This document shows positions 29,734 to 37,925 of a DNA stretch of 64,000 nt, in pieces (position 1 is the stretch's first letter; the number at the start of each line of letters is the position of its first letter). The position numbers were made by a program, and so were the translations under genes. This stretch comes from Klebsiella sp. RIT-PI-d (GTDB lineage: Bacteria > Pseudomonadota > Gammaproteobacteria > Enterobacterales > Enterobacteriaceae): assembly GCF_001187865.1 (NCBI RefSeq), contig NZ_LGIT01000005.1, positions 18,593 to 82,592 on the forward strand. Direction: 5' to 3'. The notes beneath the pieces are model-generated. The model was not told the origin of the DNA. It saw only the letters and a program-made list of their open reading frames with translations, and made no database searches.

Positions 29734-29762
29734 TTGACGTCAAAATTCTGCTGGCGTAACAT
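29734..29762 (+). promoter_or_regulatory. Putative corA promoter
   Basis: -35 TTGACG (29734-29739) and -10 TAACAT (29757-29762) with 17-base spacing. Transcription would start near 29769, giving a leader of about 230 bases that contains corL and a hairpin before corA. Confidence 0.65.
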
Positions 29763-29794
29763 GCGCGCACGATTACGCTAAGAGGACATTCGCC

Positions 29795-29851
29795 TTGGAC
29801 ACACCCAGTACATACTGGCTCATTATCCTGTCATCCAGGATCAACTCCTAA
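29795..29851 (+). CDS. corL: Leader peptide CorL
   Basis: An 18-codon frame starting at TTG (29795) with an excellent Shine-Dalgarno AGAGGA (29781-29786) eight bases upstream; the peptide is MDTPSTYWLIILSSRINS. Its stop TAA lies in the first arm of a strong hairpin. In Salmonella a short ORF named corL in the corA leader couples translation to Rho-dependent termination before corA. Position and layout here fit that, but I cannot compare the peptide sequence, so the name rests on context. Confidence 0.6.
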   Translation: MDTPSTYWLIILSSRINS

Positions 29852-29879
29852 GGCTATCCCCTTTTGCTGATAGCCTTAG
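29848..29879 (+). promoter_or_regulatory. Hairpin in the corA leader
   Basis: Perfect 11-bp arms CTAAGGCTATC (29848-29858) and GATAGCCTTAG (29869-29879) with a 10-base loop. The corL stop codon is in the left arm, so a ribosome finishing corL would open the stem. This suggests a translation-sensitive switch for corA. Confidence 0.65.
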
Positions 29880-30002
29880 CGGTTGTCAGCGACTTTTCGT
29901 TATCCCGTCGCGCTGAGTCAGGCTGTTTAATGGTCTGAAACCCAATAGTTTCTGTGTGCCCACCGAACTGTCCGATCATTTTTTGCATTGGGAGTCCCGG
30001 TC

Positions 30003-30953
30003 ATGCTGAGCGCATTTCAACTGGAAAAAAATCGTCTGATTCGTCTCGAAGCTGATGAAATCAATCACCTTGCCAGCTCGGTATGGGTTGATTTAGTCGA
30101 GCCGGACGATGAAGAACGACACCGCGTGCAAACGGACTTGGGCCAGAATCTGGCCACCCGCCCTGAACTGGAAGACATCGAGGCATCGGCCCGTTTTTTT
30201 GAAGACGAAGACGGTCTGCATATTCACTCCTTCTTCTTTTACGAAGATGCGGAAGATCACGCCGGTAACTCTACCGTCGCGTTTACCATTCGTGAGGGCC
30301 GGCTGTTTACGCTGCGTGAACGTGAATTACCCGCGTTTCGTTTATATCGTATGCGCGCCCGTAGTCAGGAGATGGTGGACGGTAACGCTTACGAGCTTCT
30401 TCTCGATTTGTTTGAAACCAAAATCGAACAGCTGGCGGATGAAATCGAAAACATCTACAGCGATCTGGAAAAGCTGAGCCGGGTGATCATGGAAGGCCAT
30501 CAGGGTGATGAATACGATGAAGCCCTGTCTACGCTGGCAGAACTGGAAGATATCGGCTGGAAGGTGCGTCTGTGTCTGATGGATACTCAGCGTGCGCTGA
30601 ACTTTCTGGTGCGTAAAGCGCGTCTGCCAGGTGGGCAACTGGAGCAGGCGCGGGAGATCCTGCGCGATATCGAATCTCTGCTGCCGCATAATGAATCACT
30701 GTTCCAGAAAGTGAACTTTTTGATGCAGGCGGCGATGGGCTTTATCAACATCGAACAGAACCGCATCATCAAAATCTTCTCGGTGGTTTCCGTAGTATTC
30801 CTGCCGCCGACGCTGGTGGCGTCCAGCTACGGAATGAACTTTGAGTTTATGCCGGAACTGCGGTGGAGTTTTGGCTACCCTGGCGCGATTATCTTTATGA
30901 TCCTCGCCGGGCTGGCGCCGTATCTGTACTTTAAGCGTAAAAACTGGCTGTAA
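30003..30953 (+). CDS. corA: Magnesium/cobalt/nickel transporter CorA
   Basis: Pentameric Mg2+ channel of the inner membrane; 316 residues from the ATG at 30003 ([12 protein letters not shown]), as in E. coli. It has a large cytoplasmic alpha/beta funnel, the long stalk helix, and two C-terminal membrane segments near 255-275 and 290-310. The signature GMN ([10 protein letters not shown]) lies in the periplasmic loop, and the basic C-terminus is YFKRKNWL. The ATG at 29988 would add five unmatched residues. It is convergent with rarD across a palindromic stem-loop. Confidence 0.97.
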   Translation: MLSAFQLEKNRLIRLEADEINHLASSVWVDLVEPDDEERHRVQTDLGQNLATRPELEDIEASARFFEDEDGLHIHSFFFYEDAEDHAGNSTVAFTIREGRLFTLRERELPAFRLYRMRARSQEMVDGNAYELLLDLFETKIEQLADEIENIYSDLEKLSRVIMEGHQGDEYDEALSTLAELEDIGWKVRLCLMDTQRALNFLVRKARLPGGQLEQAREILRDIESLLPHNESLFQKVNFLMQAAMGFINIEQNRIIKIFSVVSVVFLPPTLVASSYGMNFEFMPELRWSFGYPGAIIFMILAGLAPYLYFKRKNWL

Positions 30954-30964
30954 ACTACAGCATC

Positions 30965-30996
30965 CCGCCAGGCCGGTTAACAATCCGGCCTGGCGG
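30965..30996. terminator. Stem-loop between convergent corA and rarD
   Basis: Perfect 12-bp arms CCGCCAGGCCGG (30965-30976) and CCGGCCTGGCGG (30985-30996) with an eight-base loop. No T-run follows on either side, but position between two convergent stops makes a shared terminator likely. Confidence 0.7.
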
Positions 30997-31001
30997 CTAC
31001 G

Positions 31002-31898
31002 TTATCTTATCCTGCGCGTTCTGCGCTGCGTATATATCGCATCCATCACAAACACCGCCAGCGCCACCCAGATAAAGGCAAAGGTCACCATTTTGTCTGC
31101 CCCCGGATGCTCGTCATAAAATACGACGGCCAGCAGGAACATCAACGTCGGGCCAATGTACTGGAAAAATCCCAGCGTGGAGAGACGCAGACGCGTCGCC
31201 GCACCGGTAAAGCACAGCAGAGGGATAGTGGTGACCACGCCTGCGGCAATCAGCAGCAGATTCAGTGACCATGGGTTCTGCCCCATATGGCTTGTTGCGC
31301 TGTCGGCAATACCGAACAGCCAGATTGCCGCTACCGGCAGCAGCCATAACGTTTCAACCAGCATACCGGTTTGCGCATCGACGGCAATTTTCTTACGCAC
31401 CAGGCCATAGAAGGCAAAGCTAAACGCCAGCCCCAGGGCGATCAGCGGCAGGGAGCCGAATGTCCAGAGTTGTACCAGCACGCCGCAGGCTGCGAGGATA
31501 ACTGCCATCCACTGCATCCGGCGAAAACGCTCGCCGAGAAAAATCATGCCCAGCACGATATTGACCAGCGGATTAATAAAATAGCCGAGGCTGGCTTCAA
31601 GCATATGATGATTATTCACCGCCCAGATAAACAGCAGCCAGTTACCGCCTATCAGCACCGCGGAAAGCGCCAGCAGAAAGATTTTCTTCGGCGTTGCCAG
31701 CAATTTTTTGACCTGGGGCCACTGCCGGCTAATGCTGATCAGGGCCAGCATGAAAAAGAATGACCAGATGACACGGTGGGTCAGAATTTCATTGGCGGGA
31801 ACATAGTAAATCAACTTGAAATAGGCGGGGGCAATGCCCCAGATAAAATAAGCGGCCAGCGCGAGCAACACGCCCTGTCGCGTTTGTTTAGCATCCAT
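31002..31898 (-). CDS. rarD: EamA-family permease RarD
   Basis: Drug/metabolite transporter superfamily inner-membrane protein, 298 residues (E. coli 296), with ten hydrophobic segments. It opens MDAKQTRQGVLLALAAYF. E. coli RarD is annotated as a chloramphenicol-sensitivity permease; its physiological substrate is unclear. Conserved stretches are GNWLLFIWAVNNHHMLEAS and LGFFQYIGPTLMFLLAV. It lies 51 bases downstream of yigI on the same strand and is probably co-transcribed. Confidence 0.94.
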   Translation of the reverse strand: MDAKQTRQGVLLALAAYFIWGIAPAYFKLIYYVPANEILTHRVIWSFFFMLALISISRQWPQVKKLLATPKKIFLLALSAVLIGGNWLLFIWAVNNHHMLEASLGYFINPLVNIVLGMIFLGERFRRMQWMAVILAACGVLVQLWTFGSLPLIALGLAFSFAFYGLVRKKIAVDAQTGMLVETLWLLPVAAIWLFGIADSATSHMGQNPWSLNLLLIAAGVVTTIPLLCFTGAATRLRLSTLGFFQYIGPTLMFLLAVVFYDEHPGADKMVTFAFIWVALAVFVMDAIYTQRRTRRIR

Positions 31899-31949
31899 CA
31901 GAAAAACTCGTTACAAAAAAGTTAAACCAGTCTACCCGAATTCACGCCT

Positions 31950-32417
31950 TCAACCCACCATATAAGTGGCAGTTGCGCTGGCGATATAGACCTGCTCTTC
32001 ATTGTGTAATTCCACCCGGGCGACAGCGACTTTATTCCCGGCTCGCAGCAATGAGCTGGTTGCGGTAAAGCGATTTCCGCGCCCCGGACGAAGGTAATCG
32101 ACGCGCAGATCGATGGTACCCATCCGCGAAAGGCGCTGACGTAGCTCTTCTTCGCTAATCGTGTCATGGCGGGTAAGCGTACTGCCGACACAGACCAGGC
32201 CGGCAGCCACGTCCAGCGCCGAGGCAATAACACCGCCGTGCAGAATACTTTGCGCCCAGTTTCCCACCATCATCGGCTGGTTATTGAAACTGACCTGAGC
32301 GAACGCTTTCTCATAGCGATCCAGCTCCAGCCCAAGGGCGCGATTGAAAGGCATATGGTAGACGAAGATTTCGCCGACCAGACGAAGCGTCTCTTCAGCA
32401 GTAAGTGCAGATGACAT
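31950..32417 (-). CDS. yigI: Hotdog-fold acyl-CoA thioesterase YigI
   Basis: 155 residues, the E. coli length. A PaaI-like hotdog thioesterase with the central hotdog helix motif [16 protein letters not shown] near residues 59-74 and [10 protein letters not shown] in the second half. E. coli YigI has been reported as a medium- and long-chain acyl-CoA thioesterase; the neighbouring fad genes lie 24 kb away, so no local context supports this. Divergent from pldA. Confidence 0.92.
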   Translation of the reverse strand: MSSALTAEETLRLVGEIFVYHMPFNRALGLELDRYEKAFAQVSFNNQPMMVGNWAQSILHGGVIASALDVAAGLVCVGSTLTRHDTISEEELRQRLSRMGTIDLRVDYLRPGRGNRFTATSSLLRAGNKVAVARVELHNEEQVYIASATATYMVG

Positions 32418-32580
32418 AGCGAAGCCATTTCCTGATTGTTAATCATATGTTGATTTTATGATTGTAACTTGTTGGGTGGCAGCTCGGAATCAGCTTTGAT
32501 AGGCATAAAAATGAGAAATAGGTAGAATGGATGTTAGTGAGTTACAGGCAAGCATAATAATTTTATTCAGGAGCACTCAA

Positions 32581-33456
32581 TTGAAGCGTAAGTCTTTGGC
32601 CCGGTTGACCGCGTTCGCGGCGCTAGCGCCCTTTTTTGTCTGCGCGCAGGAGGCCACTGTTAAAAAGGTTCACGATGCGCCTGCGGTGCGGGGCAGTGTC
32701 ATCGCTAACCTTTTGCAGGAGCACGATAATCCTTTCACGCTGTATCCGTATGACTCAAACTATGTGCTTTACACATGGACCAGCGACCTTAATAAAGAAG
32801 CAATCAACACCTATAACTGGGCCGATAATGCGCGTAAAGATGAAGTGAAATTCCAGCTTAGTCTGGCATTCCCGTTCTGGCGCGGCATTCTTGGGCCGAA
32901 TTCGGTGCTGGGCGCATCCTATACGCAAAAATCCTGGTGGCAGCTATCAAATAGCGGTGAGTCTTCGCCTTTTCGCGAGACAAACTACGAGCCGCAACTC
33001 TTTCTCGGTTTCGCCACCGATTATCGCCTCGGCGACTGGTCATTACGTGACGTAGAAGTCGGGTTTAACCATGACTCCAATGGTCGCTCCGATCCAACAT
33101 CACGCAGCTGGAATCGCGCTTATACCCGTTTAATGGCGCAGAATGGTAACTGGCTGGTTGAAGTTAAACCCTGGTACGTCATAGGCAGTACGGATGACAA
33201 TCCGGATATCACAAAGTATATGGGGTATTATCAGCTTAAACTTGGGTATGAGATAGGTGATGCCATCCTGAGTGCGAAAGGTCAATATAACTGGAATACC
33301 GGCTATGGTGGCGCAGAGCTGGGCGTAAGCTACCCGGTAAGCAAGCATGTACGCCTTTATACTCAGGTGTACAGCGGCTACGGTGAGTCGCTCATTGATT
33401 ATAACTTTAATCAAACGCGGGTCGGCGTGGGCGTAATGCTTAACGACCTCTTTTAA
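32581..33456 (+). CDS. pldA: Outer-membrane phospholipase A (PldA)
   Basis: Calcium-dependent outer-membrane phospholipase that removes mislocalised phospholipids from the outer leaflet. 291 residues from a TTG at 32581, which has AGGAG seven bases upstream and gives a good signal peptide, probably cleaved after VCA (residue 22). The frame is open to an ATG at 32527, but that would prepend 18 residues to the signal. The active site is in GFNHDSNGRSDPTSRSWNR (His, Ser, and Asn further on). It is a 12-stranded barrel ending in aromatic Phe. Intrinsic terminator downstream. Confidence 0.95.
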   Translation: MKRKSLARLTAFAALAPFFVCAQEATVKKVHDAPAVRGSVIANLLQEHDNPFTLYPYDSNYVLYTWTSDLNKEAINTYNWADNARKDEVKFQLSLAFPFWRGILGPNSVLGASYTQKSWWQLSNSGESSPFRETNYEPQLFLGFATDYRLGDWSLRDVEVGFNHDSNGRSDPTSRSWNRAYTRLMAQNGNWLVEVKPWYVIGSTDDNPDITKYMGYYQLKLGYEIGDAILSAKGQYNWNTGYGGAELGVSYPVSKHVRLYTQVYSGYGESLIDYNFNQTRVGVGVMLNDLF

Positions 33457-33561
33457 TTCACTGTAATTATTGCCTGGCGACATATTGATTTTGCAGGCGA
33501 ATTTACAAAAAACCGGAAACAGCCTCGAATGATTGTGTGTCAGGCATTGCAGTTTCCCTCT

Positions 33562-33588
33562 CAGGCGCTGAAAATAGCGCCTGTTTTT
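33562..33588 (+). terminator. Intrinsic terminator of pldA
   Basis: Stem CAGGCGCT / AGCGCCTG (33562-33569 and 33576-33583) with a GAAAAT loop, followed by five Ts. It lies just before the recQ start, so recQ needs its own promoter or read-through. Confidence 0.88.
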
Positions 33589-33610
33589 ATTTTAGGCGGT
33601 TGGAGTCGAT

Positions 33611-35437
33611 GTGGCGCAGGCGGAAGTATTGAATCAGGAGTCGCTGGCTAAACAGGTTTTACGGGAAACCTTTGGCTATCAGCAGTTTCGCCCCGGCCAG
33701 GAAGAGATTATTCATACGGCGCTGGCGGGACGCGATTGTCTGGTTGTTATGCCTACGGGCGGCGGTAAATCGCTGTGCTATCAGATCCCTGCTCTTCTGC
33801 TCGACGGGCTGACCGTGGTGGTCTCTCCACTGATTTCGCTGATGAAAGACCAGGTCGATCAGCTACTGGCAAACGGGGTATCAGCCGCCTGTTTGAATTC
33901 AACGCAAACGCGCGAGCAGCAACAGCAGGTGATGGCGGGCTGTCGAAACGGCGAAATTCGTTTGCTCTATATTGCACCAGAACGCCTGATGCTGGATAAC
34001 TTTCTTGATCATCTCGGGCACTGGAATCCGGTGATGCTCGCCGTCGATGAAGCGCACTGTATTTCCCAGTGGGGCCATGATTTCCGCCCGGAATATGCCC
34101 TCCTCGGCCATCTTCGCCAGCGTTTTCCTGCGCTGCCGTTTATGGCATTAACCGCAACAGCGGACGATACTACCCGGCTGGATATTGTCAGACTGCTGGG
34201 GCTTAACGATCCGCTCATTCAAATCAGCAGCTTCGACCGCCCGAATATTCGTTACATGCTGATGGAAAAGTTCAAGCCTCTCGATCAGCTGCTGCGCTAT
34301 GCCCAGGAGCAGCGCGGCAAGTGCGGTATTATCTACTGTAACAGCCGGGCAAAAGTAGAGGACACCGCCGCGCGTCTGCAAAGCCGTGGTTTTAGTGCCG
34401 CAGCGTATCACGCCGGGCTGGAACACACCGTGCGTGCTGAGGTGCAGGAGAAATTCCAGCGCGATGATTTGCAAATCGTGGTAGCGACCGTGGCCTTCGG
34501 TATGGGTATTAATAAACCCAACGTGCGTTTTGTCGTGCATTTCGACATCCCGCGTAATATTGAATCCTACTATCAGGAGACCGGACGCGCCGGACGTGAC
34601 GGACTGCCAGCGGAAGCGATGTTATTTTACGATCCGGCAGACATGGCCTGGCTGCGCCGCTGTCTGGAAGAGAAGCCTGCCGGACAACTTCAGGATATTG
34701 AACGCCATAAACTGAACGCAATGGGCGCGTTCGCCGAGGCACAAACCTGCCGTCGTCTGGTATTGCTCAATTATTTCGGTGAAGGTCGTCAGGCTGCGTG
34801 CGGCAACTGCGATATTTGTCTCGACCCGCCGAAACAGTACGACGGTTCTAACGATGCTCAGGTGGCGCTTTCAACCGTCGGGCGCGTTAACCAGCGTTTT
34901 GGAATGGGCTATGTGGTAGAGGTGATCCGCGGCGCGAATAATCAGCGCATCCGCGAATTCGATCACGATAAACTAAAAGTCTATGGCATGGGACGCGACA
35001 AAAGCCACGAACACTGGGTCAGCGTGATCCGCCAGCTTATTCACCTTGGCATGGTGACGCAAAACATCGCCCAGCACTCTGCCCTGCAATTAACGGATGC
35101 CGCGCGTCCCATATTGCGCGGTGAGCCGCTTATGCTCGCCGTGCCGCGTGTTATCGCCCTGAAACCGCGCGTGATGCAGAAAGCGGCAGTAGGCAATTAC
35201 GATCGCAAGTTATTTGCCAAGCTGCGTAAGTTGCGTAAGGCCATCGCTGACGAAGAAAATATTCCGCCTTACGTGGTCTTTAACGACGCAACGCTTATCG
35301 AAATGGCCGAGCAGATGCCGCTTTCACCCAGCGAAATGCTCAGCGTCAACGGCGTTGGCGTACGTAAACTGGAGCGTTTTGGTAAAGAGTTTATGGCGCT
35401 CATCCGCTCGCACGTGGATGGTGATGACGATGAGTAG
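33611..35437 (+). CDS. recQ: ATP-dependent DNA helicase RecQ
   Basis: 3'-5' helicase of the RecF recombination pathway; 608 residues (E. coli 609) with a GTG start giving MAQAEVLNQESLAKQ. Walker A MPTGGGKSLCYQ near residue 50, DEAH motif (AVDEAHCISQWGHDFR), ATGRAGRD-like motif VI (QETGRAGRDGLP). The RecQ-Ct zinc cysteines are in AQTCRRL and ACGNCDICLD, then comes the winged helix. The C-terminal HRDC domain ends LERFGKEFMALIRSHVDG. A complete three-domain RecQ. Confidence 0.97.
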   Translation: MAQAEVLNQESLAKQVLRETFGYQQFRPGQEEIIHTALAGRDCLVVMPTGGGKSLCYQIPALLLDGLTVVVSPLISLMKDQVDQLLANGVSAACLNSTQTREQQQQVMAGCRNGEIRLLYIAPERLMLDNFLDHLGHWNPVMLAVDEAHCISQWGHDFRPEYALLGHLRQRFPALPFMALTATADDTTRLDIVRLLGLNDPLIQISSFDRPNIRYMLMEKFKPLDQLLRYAQEQRGKCGIIYCNSRAKVEDTAARLQSRGFSAAAYHAGLEHTVRAEVQEKFQRDDLQIVVATVAFGMGINKPNVRFVVHFDIPRNIESYYQETGRAGRDGLPAEAMLFYDPADMAWLRRCLEEKPAGQLQDIERHKLNAMGAFAEAQTCRRLVLLNYFGEGRQAACGNCDICLDPPKQYDGSNDAQVALSTVGRVNQRFGMGYVVEVIRGANNQRIREFDHDKLKVYGMGRDKSHEHWVSVIRQLIHLGMVTQNIAQHSALQLTDAARPILRGEPLMLAVPRVIALKPRVMQKAAVGNYDRKLFAKLRKLRKAIADEENIPPYVVFNDATLIEMAEQMPLSPSEMLSVNGVGVRKLERFGKEFMALIRSHVDGDDDE

Positions 35438-35497
35438 TCAGCCGACTCAAAAAGTGGCAGGATGATAGCTCACTAACCATTTCCTCGTGAGTTAATC

Positions 35498-36118
35498 ATG
35501 TTGATGTTATTCCTCACCGTGGCTTTTGTGCATTTTATTGCCCTGATGAGCCCCGGCCCTGACTTTTTCTTTGTCTCCCAAACGGCTGTCAGCCGCTCCC
35601 GTAAAGAAGCCATGATGGGCGTATTGGGTATTACCTGTGGCGTCATGGTGTGGGCAGGCGTCGCCCTGTTGGGCCTGCATCTGATCCTCGAAAAAATGGC
35701 CTGGCTGCATAACATTATTATGGTGGGTGGTGGTCTGTATCTTTGCTGGATGGGCTATCAGATGCTGCGCGGCGCGTTGAAAAAAGACGCCGTCGATGCG
35801 CCAGCGCCGAAGGTTGAACTGGCGGCAAGCGGGCGCAGTTTCCTCAAAGGATTAATGACCAATCTGGCCAATCCCAAAGCGATTATTTACTTCGGCTCCG
35901 TTTTCTCGCTTTTTGTTAGCGACAGTGTAGGCGCGCCTGAGCGCTGGGGCATTTTTGTGTTAATCGCCATTGAAACGCTGGCGTGGTTTACGCTGGTTGC
36001 CAGTCTGTTTGCGCTACCGACTATGCGTCGCGGCTATCAGCGTCTGGCGAAATGGATTGATGGGTTTGCCGGCGTGTTGTTTGCAGGCTTCGGTATTCAC
36101 CTGATTATTTCGCGCTAA
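35498..36118 (+). CDS. rhtC: Threonine efflux protein RhtC
   Basis: LysE-family amino-acid exporter of 206 residues, same length as E. coli RhtC. It has about five to six membrane segments, the family motif MSPGPDFFFVSQ near the N-terminus, and the central TNLANPKAIIYFGSVF. The ATG at 35498 is preceded by CTCGTGAG, a weak Shine-Dalgarno. It ends in a strong hairpin at 36126, beyond which the Rpn gene lies on the opposite strand. Confidence 0.96.
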   Translation: MLMLFLTVAFVHFIALMSPGPDFFFVSQTAVSRSRKEAMMGVLGITCGVMVWAGVALLGLHLILEKMAWLHNIIMVGGGLYLCWMGYQMLRGALKKDAVDAPAPKVELAASGRSFLKGLMTNLANPKAIIYFGSVFSLFVSDSVGAPERWGIFVLIAIETLAWFTLVASLFALPTMRRGYQRLAKWIDGFAGVLFAGFGIHLIISR

Positions 36119-36125
36119 CAACCGG

Positions 36126-36157
36126 CCCACCCGGCATTTATCGGGTGGGTCATTTTT
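36126..36157. terminator. Terminator between rhtC and the Rpn gene
   Basis: Arms CCCACCCG (36126-36133) and CGGGTGGG (36142-36149), then TCATTTTT. It serves rhtC; it also follows the convergent Rpn gene on the other strand, without a T-run there. Confidence 0.85.
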
Positions 36158-36317
36158 ACTGTTCAAGCTGCTGCAGTTCGTCCTGTGACAGGCCGGTGAT
36201 TTCCACGATCGTGGCTTTATTCATACCATGCTCTAGCATGGATTTTGCCACCTCCAGAAGGGTGTTACGCTTACCCTGCTGGATGCCCTCCTGAAGCAAT
36301 TCTTCTGCCATGGTCAT
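36156..36317 (-). CDS. Candidate intragenic C-terminal Rpn protein (RpnS-like)
   Basis: In-frame internal start within the Rpn gene. The ATG at 36317-36315 has GGAG (36329-36326) eight bases upstream, an optimal Shine-Dalgarno, and a second ATG two codons later. It would produce a 53-residue protein, MTMAEELLQEGIQQGKR onward, covering only the C-terminal helical tail. In E. coli, small C-terminal proteins translated from inside rpn genes are reported to block the full-length toxic nuclease. That this one is made and acts likewise is inference. Confidence 0.45.
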   Translation of the reverse strand: MTMAEELLQEGIQQGKRNTLLEVAKSMLEHGMNKATIVEITGLSQDELQQLEQ

Positions 36318-37040
36318 CAGTGTCTCTCCATGTTTCGGCACCCGCTGTGCCAGTTCGTATAATAACGGTTGAATACTCTTTTTTTCTCCTGCAAGCATCA
36401 TGTAGTTTACCAGCGCCATTATTTGTTGTCTGCTCATCTGCTCCATCATCAAAAGCTCAGCAAGCAGGTCCAGCAGACGGAGCATGTCACGCCGGCGAAT
36501 ATGCTTTTGCACCAGCGTTAATGCCGCCATGCTGCGGTGAAGCATGATGTCATCGTCAGGGATAACGGTAATATCTACCAGCGGAAATGCACCACCGTAC
36601 ACATGTCGGGCAATCATTGGGTCGTGAAAATCATCAAGCCAGTTCATTGAGTATGGATAAGGACTGCGTTCACCCTGGTAAAACAAAACAGGAATAACCA
36701 GCGGTAATCGGGTATGCCCTGCCTCCAGGTGGCGCTGCATGGCCGCGATGGCATAACGTATCAGGCGAAACGCCATATGCTTGTCGGGCGAACTTTGATG
36801 CTCAATTACTATATGTATATAGCCCTGGCCGTCAGCGGTCGTCAGCGAATAGAGAATATCGCTGTAATACTGGCGTAAATCATCTTCGACAAAGCTACTG
36901 GACTCCAGCTGCAATGTACTAAGGTCGCAAAGGCTAAGTAACTTCGCAGGTAGGTGTAACTGGATAAAATCTCGCGCTGTTTCAACCTGTGAGAGAAAGG
37001 TTTTGAAAACCGCATCATGCGGTGTAGTGGCTTTTGCCAT
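36156..37040 (-). CDS. Rpn-family recombination-promoting nuclease
   Basis: 294 residues from the ATG at 37040 (MAKATTPHDAVFKTFL), homologous to E. coli RpnA (YhgA-like). The PD-(D/E)XK nuclease core is intact: Asp61 in YYSDILY, then Glu80 and Gln82 in VIEHQSS. Next come the FRLIRYAIAAMQRHL and PYPYSMNWLDDF family blocks, a helical middle with multiple Met, and a C-terminal helix-turn tail (VEITGLSQDELQQLEQ). Rpn proteins are DNA endonucleases that promote RecA-independent recombination and are implicated in phage defence. It is an insertion between convergent rhtC and rhtB. The frame extends to 37076, but that start lies in a palindrome and adds 12 unmatched residues. Confidence 0.9.
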   Translation of the reverse strand: MAKATTPHDAVFKTFLSQVETARDFIQLHLPAKLLSLCDLSTLQLESSSFVEDDLRQYYSDILYSLTTADGQGYIHIVIEHQSSPDKHMAFRLIRYAIAAMQRHLEAGHTRLPLVIPVLFYQGERSPYPYSMNWLDDFHDPMIARHVYGGAFPLVDITVIPDDDIMLHRSMAALTLVQKHIRRRDMLRLLDLLAELLMMEQMSRQQIMALVNYMMLAGEKKSIQPLLYELAQRVPKHGETLMTMAEELLQEGIQQGKRNTLLEVAKSMLEHGMNKATIVEITGLSQDELQQLEQ

Positions 37041-37044
37041 GTTG

Positions 37045-37075
37045 TGCCGTCCCTGTATAACGATCCTGGACGGCA
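37045..37075. promoter_or_regulatory. Inverted repeat upstream of the Rpn gene
   Basis: Arms TGCCGTCC (37045-37052) and GGACGGCA (37068-37075) separated by 15 bases that contain a TATAC-like -10 on the minus strand. It ends five bases from the Rpn ATG. It could be an operator, or a hairpin in the 5' leader that hides the ribosome site. Confidence 0.45.
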
Positions 37076-37194
37076 TTCTGGCACTGGTCAGGCAGGTCGG
37101 CTACGCGGAAAGAAAATGTCTTTCACCGCTTGCGATGTATCCCGCAACGTTATGCGACTCGCGGCAACATATTAATGGAAAATGCGCGCTCTCT

Positions 37195-37815
37195 TCAGGC
37201 GTGGCGGGCTGAAGCCAGCAGCGCGCCTATCATCATAAACAGCGAACCGAATACCCGATTCATGGCCTTCATCTGCTTTGGTCCCTTGATCCACGCAGCG
37301 ATGTGCTTTGCCAGGGTGGCGTAACCAATCATCACAATGATATCGACGACAACAGTGGTGACGCCAAGCACCACATACTGCGCAATCTGCGGCTGCGCGG
37401 GCATAATAAACTGGGGAAACAGTGCGGCCAGGAAAACAATGCTCTTGGGATTGGTCAGATTGACGAAGACCGCCCGTTTAAACAGTCGTCCGCGCGATTG
37501 CGATTGTGCGAGTGTATTAAGATCCAGCGAGCCTGCCGTACGCCACTGTTGAATGCCGAGCCAGATAAGATACGCGGCACCTGCCCATTTCAGGATCTCA
37601 AACGCCAGCAGAGAACGTGAAAATAGCGTCCCGAGACCTACGCCTACCAGCACAATATGAATACCCAGCCCGGTTTGTAAACCGGCAATCGAGGCCGCGG
37701 CACCGCGATAGCCATGACTGATGGCGGTGGTCATAGTATTGATGGCGCCAGAGCCCGGTGAAAGGCTAAGAATTATTGATGTTAGCAGATAGGCAAACCA
37801 CCATTCGAAAGTCAT
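37195..37815 (-). CDS. rhtB: Homoserine/homoserine lactone efflux protein RhtB
   Basis: LysE-family exporter of 206 residues, as in E. coli RhtB. It opens [28 protein letters not shown], where the SPG motif follows the first membrane segment, and has [18 protein letters not shown] in the middle. It is paralogous to rhtC, which lies about 1 kb away in the opposite direction. Divergent from pldB across 110 bases. Confidence 0.95.
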   Translation of the reverse strand: MTFEWWFAYLLTSIILSLSPGSGAINTMTTAISHGYRGAAASIAGLQTGLGIHIVLVGVGLGTLFSRSLLAFEILKWAGAAYLIWLGIQQWRTAGSLDLNTLAQSQSRGRLFKRAVFVNLTNPKSIVFLAALFPQFIMPAQPQIAQYVVLGVTTVVVDIIVMIGYATLAKHIAAWIKGPKQMKAMNRVFGSLFMMIGALLASARHA

Positions 37816-37925
37816 GAGAAATTCCCTGCGTGTTTATTTTTATGCCACAATAACCTGGTGTCGTCGCGTTGTGCGATGAATCATATAAAAAACGATTTTA
37901 CACGGTGAGCAGGGGTGGAAACCCG

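Noticed and set aside
36156..37076. Insertion sequence or transposon at the Rpn gene
   Set aside because: The family is sometimes labelled putative transposase, but there are no terminal inverted repeats at its ends or target duplications I can see; the only palindrome is internal to the 5' side.
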